From the NCBI GenBank assembly GCA_048267305.1, contig JBLWXT010000023.1, forward strand, positions 1 to 64,000: a DNA stretch of 64,000 nt. Reading direction: 5' to 3'. This document shows, piece by piece, positions 6,350 through 15,351 of this stretch (position 1 is the first letter of the stretch; each line of letters starts with the position of its first letter). The position numbers were made by a program, and so were the translations under genes. The DNA is from Owenweeksia sp048267305 (GTDB taxonomy: Bacteria > Bacteroidota > Bacteroidia > Flavobacteriales > Schleiferiaceae). Under the pieces are notes generated by a model, which was given only the letters and a program-made list of their open reading frames with translations, ran no database searches and had not been told where the DNA came from.

Positions 6350-8632
6350 ATGAAATCCGCATTTCTGTTTTTTAGTTTAATGCTACTTAGCACCTCCGCT
6401 TTGAGTGGGCAATCAATTAAGGGAACTGTGATGGATGCAAATACCAAAAAAGGCATTGAAGGAGCCTCTGTTATAAGCAGTTCCGGAACGGGAACTATTA
6501 CAGGTTCTAAAGGTGAATTTTTTCTCGAAGGGCTTGACTCCACAGAAACCCTGACCGTAAGTTTCATTGGCTACGAAACCTATGCATCAAAGCTTCTTCA
6601 TCTCAATAAAAAGACAACCTTAATAGAGACTATTGACCTCAAGCCCCAGCCATGGCTTATTGAAGAAGTTGTGATTAGCGCAGGAAGACACACCCAGCGA
6701 CTGGAGGAAGTGACGGTAAGTTTGGATGTGATAAAACCCAACCTCCAACAGGACAAAAATCAGGTAAAACTTGAAAACACCTTGCAACAGGCACCTGGCG
6801 TAAATGTTACTGATGGCACCGCTAATATCCGCGGTGGCAGCGGCTGGAGTTTTGGTACAGGAACAAGAGTTCAAACTTTAGTAGATGGCATTCCACTAAT
6901 ATCGGGTGATGCCGGCCAGGCCCAATGGGATCTTATCCCCGTCCATTCTACGGAAAGAATTGAAATTTTGAAAGGAGCATCATCTGTACTCTATGGCTCC
7001 GCTGCCATGAATGGCATTATCAATGTAATCACCCACCCATTTCCGGAGAAACAGGCACTTATGGTAAACCTGTATTCTGGATTTTACGACTCACCAAAAA
7101 GAGAGAGCCTGAAATGGTGGAATGAAACCCAAACCAACTCAGGATTTAATTTTGATTACCAGCAACCCCTCTCCACCCAAAGTGGTTTGGTGCTTAGCGG
7201 AGGGCAAATTTTTGATGATGGATTCCGCTATCTGGATAACGAGCAGCGTTCGCGTTTATATGCAAAATACCTTTTTAAAAGTTCAAAAATAAAAGGACTT
7301 GAGGCCAGCCTTGCCACCAACATTAGTTATGCAGATAATGGCGATGTTTTACTTTGGGAGAGCGATTCTCTGGGATATATACCAGCTGATAGCGCCATAA
7401 CCCGTAGTACTGGATGGGACTTTTTTATTGACCCAACCATCCGTTACCGAAAAGGAAAATTTTTGCACACCGCCCAGGGAAGATATTTGAAACTGAACAA
7501 CAACTCCAAAAGCAACGAGGCCGATTATACCAATACCTCCGATCAATATTTTGGGCAATACCTTCTCCAGTTTTTTTACAATACCAAGTTGGCACTTACA
7601 GCAGGGGTTTCTACCGTTCACACCACCTCCAACTCGGTGGTTTTTGTTGGAAAACATACCTCAGCCAACAATGCTGTTTTTTTACAGGGAGATTACAAAC
7701 CCCTGCCATGGCTCAACCTAAATGCCGGGGTACGCTATGAAAACTATCATCTGGATGATCGGTTTTCAGAAAAACCGGTTTTTAGAGGAGGGCTTAATGT
7801 GCAAATTATTAAGGGCACAAATGCCCGATTTTCCTATGGTGAGGCTTTTCGATTTCCGGCAGTTTCGGAGGCCTACACATCTACAAGTTTCGGATCCATT
7901 ACGGTATATCCAAATCCTGAATTAAAACCGGAGACAGGCCATAGCTATGAACTGGGCTTGCGCCAGATGTTTTACTCCAAAAAAATAAAGGGGTATTTGG
8001 ATGTAGCCGCCTTTCAAATGCGATATTATGATATGATTGAATTCACCTTTGGTGGTTGGGGCAAAGCTGTTCCTCCAGGATTCGGGCTTGGGTTTAAACC
8101 ACAAAATGTTGGTGAAACTTTGATTCGCGGCTGGGAAATATCATTGGTAGCCGAAGGTGAATTAAAACCAAACTTGAAATATCGAATTATTGGTGGGTAT
8201 ACCTACATCCTGCCGCAAGTGGTAAACCCTCATGAGCCATTTGCTGAGGATAGAAATGGAAATGATCTCACGTATACCGTTTCAAGTTCTGATACCACTA
8301 ACCGCATTTTAAAATATCGCTATCAAAACCTGCTGAAAATGGATTGTCAGCTTTCGGTTTACAAATGGAAAGTTGGAGCCAGCTTTCGCTACAACGATTT
8401 TATGCAAAATATTGATCGCTTGTTTAACGATGCCATAGAGGGGGTAAAAACCAACCGCGAAAGAAATTATAACGGAGACATTATTGTAGACGCAAGATTG
8501 GGCTATAAAATCTCCAAACAATGGCAGGCAGATGTTTTGGTAAACAACCTGTTTAACCGCGAGGTAATGTTTCGACCGGGGTTTTTAGATGCTCCCAGAA
8601 ATTTTTCGCTAAGGGTGAGTTATAGCTTGTAA
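6350..8632 (+). CDS. TonB-dependent outer-membrane receptor
   Basis: A 760-residue outer-membrane transporter. A signal peptide (MKSAFLFFSLMLLSTSALSG) precedes a carboxypeptidase-like regulatory domain (about 22-105, with IKGTVMDANTKKGIEGASV and SFIGYE). The plug follows (about 115-225), with LQQAPGVNVTDGTANIRGG and the EILKGASSVLYGSAAMNGIINVIT block. The remainder is the 22-strand barrel, ending in FSLRVSYSL. The loops and missing SusD partner argue against a glycan SusC system; a siderophore, cobalamin or metal-complex substrate is more likely, but nothing in the sequence names it. No riboswitch or Fur box is evident in the 73-bp gap upstream. A strong hairpin follows the stop. Confidence 0.9.
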   Translation: MKSAFLFFSLMLLSTSALSGQSIKGTVMDANTKKGIEGASVISSSGTGTITGSKGEFFLEGLDSTETLTVSFIGYETYASKLLHLNKKTTLIETIDLKPQPWLIEEVVISAGRHTQRLEEVTVSLDVIKPNLQQDKNQVKLENTLQQAPGVNVTDGTANIRGGSGWSFGTGTRVQTLVDGIPLISGDAGQAQWDLIPVHSTERIEILKGASSVLYGSAAMNGIINVITHPFPEKQALMVNLYSGFYDSPKRESLKWWNETQTNSGFNFDYQQPLSTQSGLVLSGGQIFDDGFRYLDNEQRSRLYAKYLFKSSKIKGLEASLATNISYADNGDVLLWESDSLGYIPADSAITRSTGWDFFIDPTIRYRKGKFLHTAQGRYLKLNNNSKSNEADYTNTSDQYFGQYLLQFFYNTKLALTAGVSTVHTTSNSVVFVGKHTSANNAVFLQGDYKPLPWLNLNAGVRYENYHLDDRFSEKPVFRGGLNVQIIKGTNARFSYGEAFRFPAVSEAYTSTSFGSITVYPNPELKPETGHSYELGLRQMFYSKKIKGYLDVAAFQMRYYDMIEFTFGGWGKAVPPGFGLGFKPQNVGETLIRGWEISLVAEGELKPNLKYRIIGGYTYILPQVVNPHEPFAEDRNGNDLTYTVSSSDTTNRILKYRYQNLLKMDCQLSVYKWKVGASFRYNDFMQNIDRLFNDAIEGVKTNRERNYNGDIIVDARLGYKISKQWQADVLVNNLFNREVMFRPGFLDAPRNFSLRVSYSL

Positions 8633-8649
8633 AACCTCTCTGAATAAAA

Positions 8650-8679
8650 TAGGGCGTACTCATTTCTGAGAACGCCCTA
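8650..8679. terminator. Bidirectional hairpin terminator between convergent genes
   Basis: TAGGGCGT at 8650-8657 pairs with ACGCCCTA at 8672-8679. Inside, CTCA (8659-8662) pairs with TGAG (8667-8670) around a TTTC loop, separated by one A-A mismatch. It lies between the converging TonB receptor and T9SS protein genes and can serve both. Confidence 0.75.
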
Positions 8680-8702
8680 AACTAAAAACTCACTTGTCAA
8701 TT

Positions 8703-10562
8703 TTACTTTATAACAACCGTCTTGGTTGCTTTAAGTTCACCATCATTCATGGAAATGACATAGGTTCCGGATGACAGGTGGCTGATATTAAACAACCAGC
8801 CCTCATTGTGCTCAGTGGGTTCTATTTGATAAGTCCGCCCCTGTAAATCCGATAGACTAAAATCCTTCCAGTTGTTGTCATCTTTGGCTATTATAAAATG
8901 TCCATCGGAAGGATTGGGATAAATGTCTACGGCCAATGTTTTAGAAACTTCCTTTACTGAAAAGGTTGGGCCTAAATCCACCTGGGTAATATGATTTAGC
9001 ATGGGGCTACCTGGGGGCATAAAGTCATACCCCACAAAGTCGCCACCAATAAACAGACTACTATTGATAATAGCCAGTTCTCGCACGGTAGAATCGAGGC
9101 CACCAAATGCCGAAACAGTGGAGCCGCGTAAATACCCCATGTTTCGTCCATAATTGCCTATCAAAGCAGAAATTATAAAATCACCCCCAAAAATAAGTGC
9201 GTTTACAGAAGTAGAAGCCGCTAATACTTTTATCCCTCCTGTATTGAATTTGTTGGTGTTAGTTCCATCAAACAGTACCTCCCATTTAGCATTTCTATAA
9301 ACGGCAAGTCCCATAGTATCGGTTTTTGCCTGATTGGTAAAATCCGTTGCTATATAGAGTTCGTTGTTGTAGGTAGCTATATCATTAACGGCAATGCCAG
9401 GGCCGGCTCCAAAAAAGCTAACACCAGTACTATCCAGCATTACCGCATTTTGAATGGGGGCTCCCGTATTCATTTGAAAATTACCTCCAATAACCAGTTT
9501 ACCATCATGTACATGCATTTTACGTACTTCTCCTGTAAGGTTCACTCCGGCATTTACCCAATCCGTTCCATCCCATTTGGCAATACTTTCAAAATACTCA
9601 GGCACGGTTGATTTTGCTCTAAAAAAACCTCCTGCATATAAGGTATCACGATATACTTCAAGATCGAGAACATAATTGAAAAGGGCACCAACATAAAAAT
9701 CGCCTACAGCTTCCCATTTGTTTCCGTCCCATTTAACTACCCCCGAGTTTACATATACTGAGTCGACCATATAAAAATTACCGGCCACATAAAGCTCGCC
9801 CTTAAAATAGATAAAGTCATTTACCACTCCGGCAAAACCAGTATTGCCAACTTTCATCCAATCAAAACCGGCAAATCCATTGATGTAATTGGCCATACTT
9901 CCTGCTGCTCCCTGACCGGCAGTGTCAAAATCACCACCTACAAAAAGCCCCAAATTATTGTCAGATACAATTGCGTTTACGCGCCCGTCAACACCTCCTT
10001 TCAGGGGTTCAAAATTTACAGGCTGAAAGTATCCGGGTTGTATCCACGCCAGCTCAGCTACTGAAAATCCACTTTGCTGCACCCATTTATTGAGGCCGTC
10101 ATCCTGCATATCGCGCAGGTACTCATAATTCATGTTTTGACTGATACGATTGCTAATCTCAGCGTTTTCACTTTCCTTAATTAAGTATCCAACAGCGCAG
10201 TGTACACCTCTGTGATCGATAAACACCGGTCTGCGCCCAACATAGGATCGGTTTTGGGGAAACTCCTTATTAATGGCATATCCCAAAAGATCCTTTAGGC
10301 TTTTTTCACGGTTTCTCCTTTGTGCTTCATTGAGGTTGGAAACATCAACCTTAGAAAGGGATTGATGAACAAGAAAAAGATGTTGTTGAATCCAATCTTC
10401 ATCACTATGAAGCTTGGCAACATCAATATCAGACAGATCAACTTCAGGATGATTTGCCCATTCAGCATTTACGCTTACCAACTTTTGGTAAGGGGTAAGG
10501 TTTTGAGCACTTCCTGTAAAAGACAGCACTGCAAATACAACGAGTAACTTTATTGTTTTCAT
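8703..10562 (-). CDS. T9SS type A secreted protein with propeller-like repeats
   Basis: A 619-residue secreted protein. A signal peptide (MKTIKLLVVFAVLSFTGSAQ) leads into about 150 residues containing RRPVFIDHRGVHCAVGYLI, a segment I recognise from other Bacteroidota surface proteins but cannot name. From about 180 to 520 come repeated units of the form LYVAGNF / LYAGGFFRA / LVIGGNFQM alternating with VKWDG-N-W phrases, suggesting a beta-propeller or kelch-like repeat domain. The C-terminus is a T9SS type A sorting domain: VDIYPNPSDGHFII at about 548, then ISHLSSGTYVISM and a KTVVIK ending. It should be exported across the outer membrane and anchored or released. No enzymatic residues are evident. 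Confidence 0.85.
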   Translation of the reverse strand: MKTIKLLVVFAVLSFTGSAQNLTPYQKLVSVNAEWANHPEVDLSDIDVAKLHSDEDWIQQHLFLVHQSLSKVDVSNLNEAQRRNREKSLKDLLGYAINKEFPQNRSYVGRRPVFIDHRGVHCAVGYLIKESENAEISNRISQNMNYEYLRDMQDDGLNKWVQQSGFSVAELAWIQPGYFQPVNFEPLKGGVDGRVNAIVSDNNLGLFVGGDFDTAGQGAAGSMANYINGFAGFDWMKVGNTGFAGVVNDFIYFKGELYVAGNFYMVDSVYVNSGVVKWDGNKWEAVGDFYVGALFNYVLDLEVYRDTLYAGGFFRAKSTVPEYFESIAKWDGTDWVNAGVNLTGEVRKMHVHDGKLVIGGNFQMNTGAPIQNAVMLDSTGVSFFGAGPGIAVNDIATYNNELYIATDFTNQAKTDTMGLAVYRNAKWEVLFDGTNTNKFNTGGIKVLAASTSVNALIFGGDFIISALIGNYGRNMGYLRGSTVSAFGGLDSTVRELAIINSSLFIGGDFVGYDFMPPGSPMLNHITQVDLGPTFSVKEVSKTLAVDIYPNPSDGHFIIAKDDNNWKDFSLSDLQGRTYQIEPTEHNEGWLFNISHLSSGTYVISMNDGELKATKTVVIK

Positions 10563-10712
10563 CTTCGTAAAGTATTTTAGGATGAGTATTTAAATAATTG
10601 GATTTGTAGTATTGACGAGCAAAAAGATAAAAAGGTTGCGAAATGAAATATTATGAGAGCCACGCAACCCTTTTAGCAATGCCAACATCAATAAGTTAAA
10701 GGTGGCCAAAAG

Positions 10713-11270
10713 TTGAATATTGAAGAGATAGTAAAATCCTGCCAAAAGGGAGACCGAAAGGCACAGGAGCAGATTTACCGGCATTTTTATCAAAAAATGT
10801 ACGGAGTATGTCTTTACTATGCAGGAAACTCTTCTGAGGCCCAGGATCATCTTCAGGACGGCTTTGTTCACCTCTTTAAGAAAATAGAAAAATTTGGATT
10901 TCAAGGTTCTTTCGAGGGCTGGATGCGCAGACTGTTTGTAAATCTGATTTTACAGAAGTACCGCAAAAAGAAGCTGCTATATACCACGGGTTACGAGTGG
11001 CAGGAAATGAAGGATGTGAGTTACGAGCATATTTTAGAAGATATAACGGCCGCTGATCTTCTTAATATAGTACAGGAATTGAGCCCCCAATACAGATTGG
11101 TTTTTAACCTATACGCCATAGAGGGCTATAGCCACAAGGAAATTGCCGAACAGCTCGGAATAAGTGAGGGCACCAGTAAATCCAACCTTTCGCGGGCACG
11201 AGGCATATTACAGGAGAAAGTAGTGGAACGCTACCCCGATTGTTATCAAATAAAAAGCAATGGAGGATAA
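10713..11270 (+). CDS. ECF-type RNA polymerase sigma factor
   Basis: A 185-residue sigma-70 family factor of the extracytoplasmic-function class. Region 2 is seen at about 10-75 (GDRKAQEQIYRHFYQKMYG, DHLQDGFVHLFKKIEKF, then FEGWMRRLFVNLIL), and region 4 at about 115-165 (LSPQYRLVFNLYAIEGYSH-KEIAEQLGISEGTSKSNLSRAR), the helix-turn-helix that reads the -35 site. Start: a stop at 10692 precedes the frame and the only workable initiator is TTG at 10713, preceded by AAAGGTGG. The 3' end overlaps the next gene by 11 nt, so the two are translationally coupled. The partner probably acts as anti-sigma factor or sensor. Confidence 0.93.
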   Translation: MNIEEIVKSCQKGDRKAQEQIYRHFYQKMYGVCLYYAGNSSEAQDHLQDGFVHLFKKIEKFGFQGSFEGWMRRLFVNLILQKYRKKKLLYTTGYEWQEMKDVSYEHILEDITAADLLNIVQELSPQYRLVFNLYAIEGYSHKEIAEQLGISEGTSKSNLSRARGILQEKVVERYPDCYQIKSNGG

Positions 11271-12777
11271 AACAAAAATAGACGAGCTTTTTAAACAGGG
11301 TCTTGGCGGGTTTACAGCCGAGCCCCCTGCTGACACCTGGCAAAACATTCAGGATAACCTGATGACCGCCAGGCGCAGAAAGAGAATGGCATTCTGGAGA
11401 ATCTCCGGAACTGCAGCCGCTTTAGTGCTCGCTTTTTTTAGTGGATACTACTTTGATATGAGTACTCGATCCTTAAAATCCGGCAATAAAGAGCTAAACC
11501 CCTCAGGCCAATTTTCTACTCAGGGTTCTTCCAGCCAATGGAATACTGAAACTGTTGAAAAAAGTGTATCCGACATTCAAAATCAGCGTGAAAATGACAA
11601 GCCCTCTAAAAATGCTGACGTTATTCCTAAAACCAAAAACACCCTGAATCTTCCGCGTACAACCAAGCGTTCAATTAATACCCTGGTGATAGCAGATGGC
11701 GAAAAAAGAAATAGTCCTGATACACAAGAAGGGAGCCTGGCATTTAGCCAAACAACATCTTCCAAAAGTTTAGAATTAGACAGCACCAAGGTAAAAACTG
11801 AGGAACTGGCCATTAATGGAGAAAACCAGCCGAATAATGACCCAACAGCTTATAAAGACCCGGCCACTGTAAACCAAAACTCACAAACGCCTGCTATAGC
11901 CGAAACACAAACCAAGGACGAGGTTGAGACTAAAGATAATGTTGGCCTCCAAGTGGATGATGAGCCTTTTGTTTATGACGATGGTCAAAGTTCAAAAAAG
12001 AAAAAAAGATATGCTACCCGCGGAGCTTTTGATCTCGGAGCTGTTGGCAGTCCCACCTTTGCCTTTCTTGATGTAAATCCACAGCCGACCCAACAAACAT
12101 CCGTAAACACAAATCTTGGTACCGCCTCAGATAAAAAACAATCTGACAACCTGAAAAACAGCTATGCAGCAGGGCTAAACCTAAGCTATAGAACCGGAGC
12201 TCGCTGGGAAATAAGTACAGGTTTACACATCAACAACTGGAACCAGTTTAGCAGCGATGTTTTTCTTACAGCTGATGCCTATGGCAGTATAACCACCAGC
12301 GGCCTTACCGCACGCGGAAACATTTCCACCGGTGCAATTACCTATAGTAGCGGCAACACAGTATTTGATGCCACAAAGTTTGAGAACGTTGGCCCTAATG
12401 AATACTACCTGATTCCAGACATACAACAGCAGTATCAGTTTTTGGAGGTTCCCCTCAGGCTTGGCTATTACATTTTTGACTCTCAGAAATGGTCGTTTAA
12501 GGTGCAGGCAGGCCTCAGCGGACGTTTCCTTACCCACTCTGATGTTAAATTTGTATTTGAAGATGGCCACACCGAAAACTACGATGGCCTGGAAATAAAA
12601 AACTTCTCCCTACAGCTTATTGGCGGAACCGGCCTTGGATACAAAGCCACTAAAAACCTGAGTATTAACCTCACCCCGTCCATACAGTATGGAGTAACTC
12701 CTGTAAACAAGAACTCTGAAATTGAAACTTACTTTCACCAGTTTCTTGTATACACAGGGCTTACCTATAGTTTTTAA
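11260..12777 (+). CDS. Anti-sigma-like/outer-membrane beta-barrel fusion protein
   Basis: A 505-residue protein. The first ~45 residues (IDELFKQGLGGFTAEPPADTW) match the short cytoplasmic heads of Bacteroidota anti-sigma-like proteins. A transmembrane helix follows at about 46-67 (ISGTAAALVLAFFSGYYF), then a 180-residue Ser/Thr/Lys-rich linker of low complexity. The last ~250 residues look like a PorT-type beta-barrel: alternating amphipathic strands, GLNLSYRTGARWEISTGLHI, FLEVPLRLGYYIF and a final LVYTGLTYSF ending in Phe. The gene overlaps the ECF sigma gene by 11 nt. I infer a role in controlling that sigma factor, with the C-terminal part sensing the envelope. The topology of a barrel attached to an inner-membrane helix is unusual and unproven. 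Confidence 0.75.
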   Translation: MEDKTKIDELFKQGLGGFTAEPPADTWQNIQDNLMTARRRKRMAFWRISGTAAALVLAFFSGYYFDMSTRSLKSGNKELNPSGQFSTQGSSSQWNTETVEKSVSDIQNQRENDKPSKNADVIPKTKNTLNLPRTTKRSINTLVIADGEKRNSPDTQEGSLAFSQTTSSKSLELDSTKVKTEELAINGENQPNNDPTAYKDPATVNQNSQTPAIAETQTKDEVETKDNVGLQVDDEPFVYDDGQSSKKKKRYATRGAFDLGAVGSPTFAFLDVNPQPTQQTSVNTNLGTASDKKQSDNLKNSYAAGLNLSYRTGARWEISTGLHINNWNQFSSDVFLTADAYGSITTSGLTARGNISTGAITYSSGNTVFDATKFENVGPNEYYLIPDIQQQYQFLEVPLRLGYYIFDSQKWSFKVQAGLSGRFLTHSDVKFVFEDGHTENYDGLEIKNFSLQLIGGTGLGYKATKNLSINLTPSIQYGVTPVNKNSEIETYFHQFLVYTGLTYSF

Positions 12778-12791
12778 TTAAGCGTATTTAT

Positions 12792-12799
12792 TACATTTG
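12792..12799 (+). promoter_or_regulatory. Bacteroidota -7 promoter element (TACATTTG)
   Basis: An exact TAnnTTTG match 6 nt before the ATG at 12806. The predicted transcript would have almost no leader, which also rules out the TTG at 12797 as start. Confidence 0.55.
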
Positions 12800-12805
12800 C
12801 CCTGT

Positions 12806-13795
12806 ATGAAGCTTGAATTACACGAACATATTAGTCGCTTATTGTACGATCACGAGTGTGTGATAGTACCTGGTTTTGGTGCATTTCTTACCCGCTACTA
12901 CTCAGCAGAGGTAAATCATGCTACCTATATGATGCGCCCTCCATCGCGCAGGGTTTATTTCAACTCCAGCATTCGTGAAAATGATGGATTACTTGCCAAG
13001 TCAATAAGCTATCTTGAGCAAATCAGCTATAAGGAATCACTGGACTTTATCGCCAAAAGCAGCAGTGAATGGAATCTCGCACTAAAGGAAGGAACCAAAC
13101 TCAGCCTTAGCGGAGTTGGTCGCCTTTATATGGATGACAGCAATCGCCTTCAGTTTAGCCCATCTCTTGAAATAAACTATCAGCGCTCGTCTTATGGTCT
13201 TTCCATATTCCGAGCACCAGCAATACAACGCGAAGCTGAAATTAGAAAAACCATTTCTAAAGTCATCGAAAAACACGTAGTAATTGAGCATCCCGAAACT
13301 AAAGAGAAAAAAGTAGCCGGATGGGTATCCGTTGCTGCTATGCTTGGTCCGGTTTTACTGGCCACAGCCATTGGTTTCTCTTACTTTAGCACCGCACCAC
13401 AACCTTTTGAAAGTGTTGCCGGTTTTAATCCATTAAGCTTTAGCAGAAGTATTTCTAACGATAGTCCTTCTGTAAATCAAGCAGAGGATATAGCTACAGA
13501 AGCCATTCCACCAGCACGGGAAATAAAAAAGGAAATAGTTGTGCCCGCAAAGGAAACTGCAGCTCCAATTGCCGGCCACTATCATATTGTTGTTGGTTCA
13601 TTTAAGGAAGAAAAAAACGCCAATAATTACATTACTGAATTGCAAGCCAAAGGTTACGATGCCTATCTGGCCAACGGCAACAATTCCTTTAGCCGCGTTG
13701 CCATTGGTAATTTTGGAAGTGAGGATGAAGCCAGAAATGCCTTGAACGGCATTAGACAAAACGTGAATTCAGGTTCCTGGATTTTCTCCAATTAA
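12806..13795 (+). CDS. HU-CCDC81-like and SPOR domain membrane protein
   Basis: A 329-residue protein from the ATG at 12806. The N-terminal ~130 residues (LELHEHISRLLYDHECVIVPGFGAFLTRY, and later LSLSGVGRLYMDD) match the bacterial CCDC81-type HU domain, an IHF/HU-like fold. A transmembrane helix lies at about 172-193 (VSVAAMLGPVLLATAIGFSYF). The C-terminal ~70 residues are a SPOR domain (YHIVVGSFKEEKNANNYI-ELQAKGYDAYL-FSRVAIGNF), which binds denuded peptidoglycan at division sites. The arrangement puts an HU-like domain in the cytoplasm and a glycan-binding domain in the periplasm. Whether the HU-like part binds DNA is unknown. It probably acts in cell division or envelope organisation. Confidence 0.88.
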   Translation: MKLELHEHISRLLYDHECVIVPGFGAFLTRYYSAEVNHATYMMRPPSRRVYFNSSIRENDGLLAKSISYLEQISYKESLDFIAKSSSEWNLALKEGTKLSLSGVGRLYMDDSNRLQFSPSLEINYQRSSYGLSIFRAPAIQREAEIRKTISKVIEKHVVIEHPETKEKKVAGWVSVAAMLGPVLLATAIGFSYFSTAPQPFESVAGFNPLSFSRSISNDSPSVNQAEDIATEAIPPAREIKKEIVVPAKETAAPIAGHYHIVVGSFKEEKNANNYITELQAKGYDAYLANGNNSFSRVAIGNFGSEDEARNALNGIRQNVNSGSWIFSN

Positions 13796-13807
13796 GAGGT
13801 AATGCCC

Positions 13808-13815
13808 TACTTTTG
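13808..13815 (+). promoter_or_regulatory. Bacteroidota -7 promoter element (TACTTTTG)
   Basis: An exact TAnnTTTG match 20 nt before the thioesterase ATG at 13836, with the usual GC following the TTTG. Confidence 0.6.
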
Positions 13816-13835
13816 CCGCAAATTTAAAAAGCGGC

Positions 13836-14387
13836 ATGAAGTCCAAAACCCCTAGCGAGTCAGTAACAATTTTCACCGAAATTGTACTTCCAAACGATAC
13901 CAATAACCTCAAAAATCTCTTTGGAGGTCAGTTATTAAGTTGGATGGATCGTGCTGCTGCCATTGCCGCACATCGTCATTGTAAACGCATAGTAGTTACC
14001 GCCTCAGTAAACAACGTATCCTTTGCCCACCCCATTCCGCAAGGCTCTATAGTTACACTTGAAGCGAAGGTTTCCCGTGCATTTACCTCCAGCATGGAAA
14101 TTTTTGTGGATGTTTATATTGAAGATCAAACGGTAGTTGGAAAGAAAACCCGCGCCAATGAAGCTATCTATACGTTTGTTGCGGTAGATCAATTAGGCAA
14201 TCCTATTACAGTACCTCAAATTGTACCTGAAACCGATAAGGAAAAGGCCCGATATGAAGGAGCGTTGAGGAGAAAACAACTTTCGCTGATCCTTGGCGGT
14301 AAAATGAAGCCTGAAGATGCCACCGAACTAAAAGCACTCTTCTTTCCTAAGGAAACCTCAGAAGAGAAAGGACAAAATCAGGAATAA
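13836..14387 (+). CDS. Acyl-CoA thioesterase, hotdog fold
   Basis: A 183-residue hotdog-fold thioesterase hydrolysing acyl-CoA. Key features are the opening TEIVLPNDTNNLKNLFGGQLLSWMD (the acyl-CoA binding N-terminus, with the catalytic-type Asn and the GGQLL helix), then ASVNNVSFAHPIPQGSIV and AIYTFVAVD. This wording matches the YciA/BACH branch. The single hotdog domain (about 10-130) is followed by a charged tail. It has its own promoter. The last 30 nt overlap the convergent DUF6427 gene. A role in trimming CoA pools or fatty-acid turnover is likely; chain-length preference cannot be read. Confidence 0.9.
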   Translation: MKSKTPSESVTIFTEIVLPNDTNNLKNLFGGQLLSWMDRAAAIAAHRHCKRIVVTASVNNVSFAHPIPQGSIVTLEAKVSRAFTSSMEIFVDVYIEDQTVVGKKTRANEAIYTFVAVDQLGNPITVPQIVPETDKEKARYEGALRRKQLSLILGGKMKPEDATELKALFFPKETSEEKGQNQE

Positions 14388-15308
14388 AACCAGCAATAGG
14401 AAAACCACATTTTTACGCCAGCCCTTTTTGATGTAATTGAGAAGGTTTACAGTAAAAATGGCAAAGGGGATCAAAAGCCAAATCCAAACATTTACCTTAT
14501 GCTCTACAAAAAAGCCAGCCACGGTGGTTAAGACGAAGTAGATGGTAAGGAAGGTGAATATTTGCCTTTTGCGCACATTGGCCTTTCCGTAAAGATGAGT
14601 GGTTTCCAGTAATGCCGGCACGGCCACCAATACCAATGGTATAAAAACCCATGCCCTGGAAAATGCACCCCGGTTAAAAGTGGTAATCATTCCCGCAAAG
14701 CTTCCCAGATATTCGCTCAACACATTCAAATCAAACACCCAATAAAGAACGGTAAACAGCATAAAGCAAGTGGCCGAAACACCCATTAAGGGCATCAAAA
14801 AAGTACGAAAGGTTAGGTGACCAAAGTTTAATGTGGCCACCCAGACAATCAGCAATAAAAATGCTGATTCTGGTGCCAGAAAAGACATTAGAGCTACCAA
14901 TACTCCTGCATCAAAAAGGATAAATGAAGGATCTGAAGTTTCAGTAAGTTGAAAAATCCGGGTATGAAAAACCGCTCCAACAGGTAATAAAAACAAAAAT
15001 GCCAGGTGTTCCATCTGAAACAAAACAGGTGTTAACACCAACATTAAAACCGGTATCAGCTGATAATCGCTTTTTAAAAAACCCGAATCATTTATTCGAC
15101 TATTAAGCCAAACGGCAGAAGCCAGGAGCGAGGCTGATAACAAAAGCTTCAGCATCACCTTGTGCATAGGCCACTCCCATATCAATACATCAAGTGTTAC
15201 CGTCTTAATATCTGCCATTAACCAGGCCGTTAAAAGCACCAACAATGAGAAAATCAATGCTCTTACGAGCGATTGAACACTAATGTTATTGAAAAGCTTT
15301 GCTAGCAT
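14358..15308 (-). CDS. DUF6427-type polytopic membrane protein
   Basis: A 316-residue integral membrane protein with about eight to ten hydrophobic helices (for example LIFSLLVLLTAWLMA, LIPVLMLVLTPVLF, FLLLVLFLILSFLF at the end). No soluble domain or catalytic motif is visible. Size, composition and position beside a DUF6341-like small protein and purD match the Flavobacteriia family DUF6427, whose function is not established. It diverges from the small gene at 15352, with a 43-bp spacer. The stop end overlaps the convergent thioesterase gene by 30 nt. Confidence 0.7.
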   Translation of the reverse strand: MLAKLFNNISVQSLVRALIFSLLVLLTAWLMADIKTVTLDVLIWEWPMHKVMLKLLLSASLLASAVWLNSRINDSGFLKSDYQLIPVLMLVLTPVLFQMEHLAFLFLLPVGAVFHTRIFQLTETSDPSFILFDAGVLVALMSFLAPESAFLLLIVWVATLNFGHLTFRTFLMPLMGVSATCFMLFTVLYWVFDLNVLSEYLGSFAGMITTFNRGAFSRAWVFIPLVLVAVPALLETTHLYGKANVRKRQIFTFLTIYFVLTTVAGFFVEHKVNVWIWLLIPFAIFTVNLLNYIKKGWRKNVVFLLLVLFLILSFLF

Positions 15309-15321
15309 TGGCCTTTTTGTA

Positions 15322-15329
15322 TAATTTTG
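15322..15329 (+). promoter_or_regulatory. Bacteroidota -7 promoter element (TAATTTTG)
   Basis: An exact TAnnTTTG match 22 nt before the ATG at 15352, in the short divergent spacer. It supports the 57-codon gene as real. Confidence 0.55.
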
Positions 15330-15351
15330 GCGGCAACAAATATCCTTTAAA

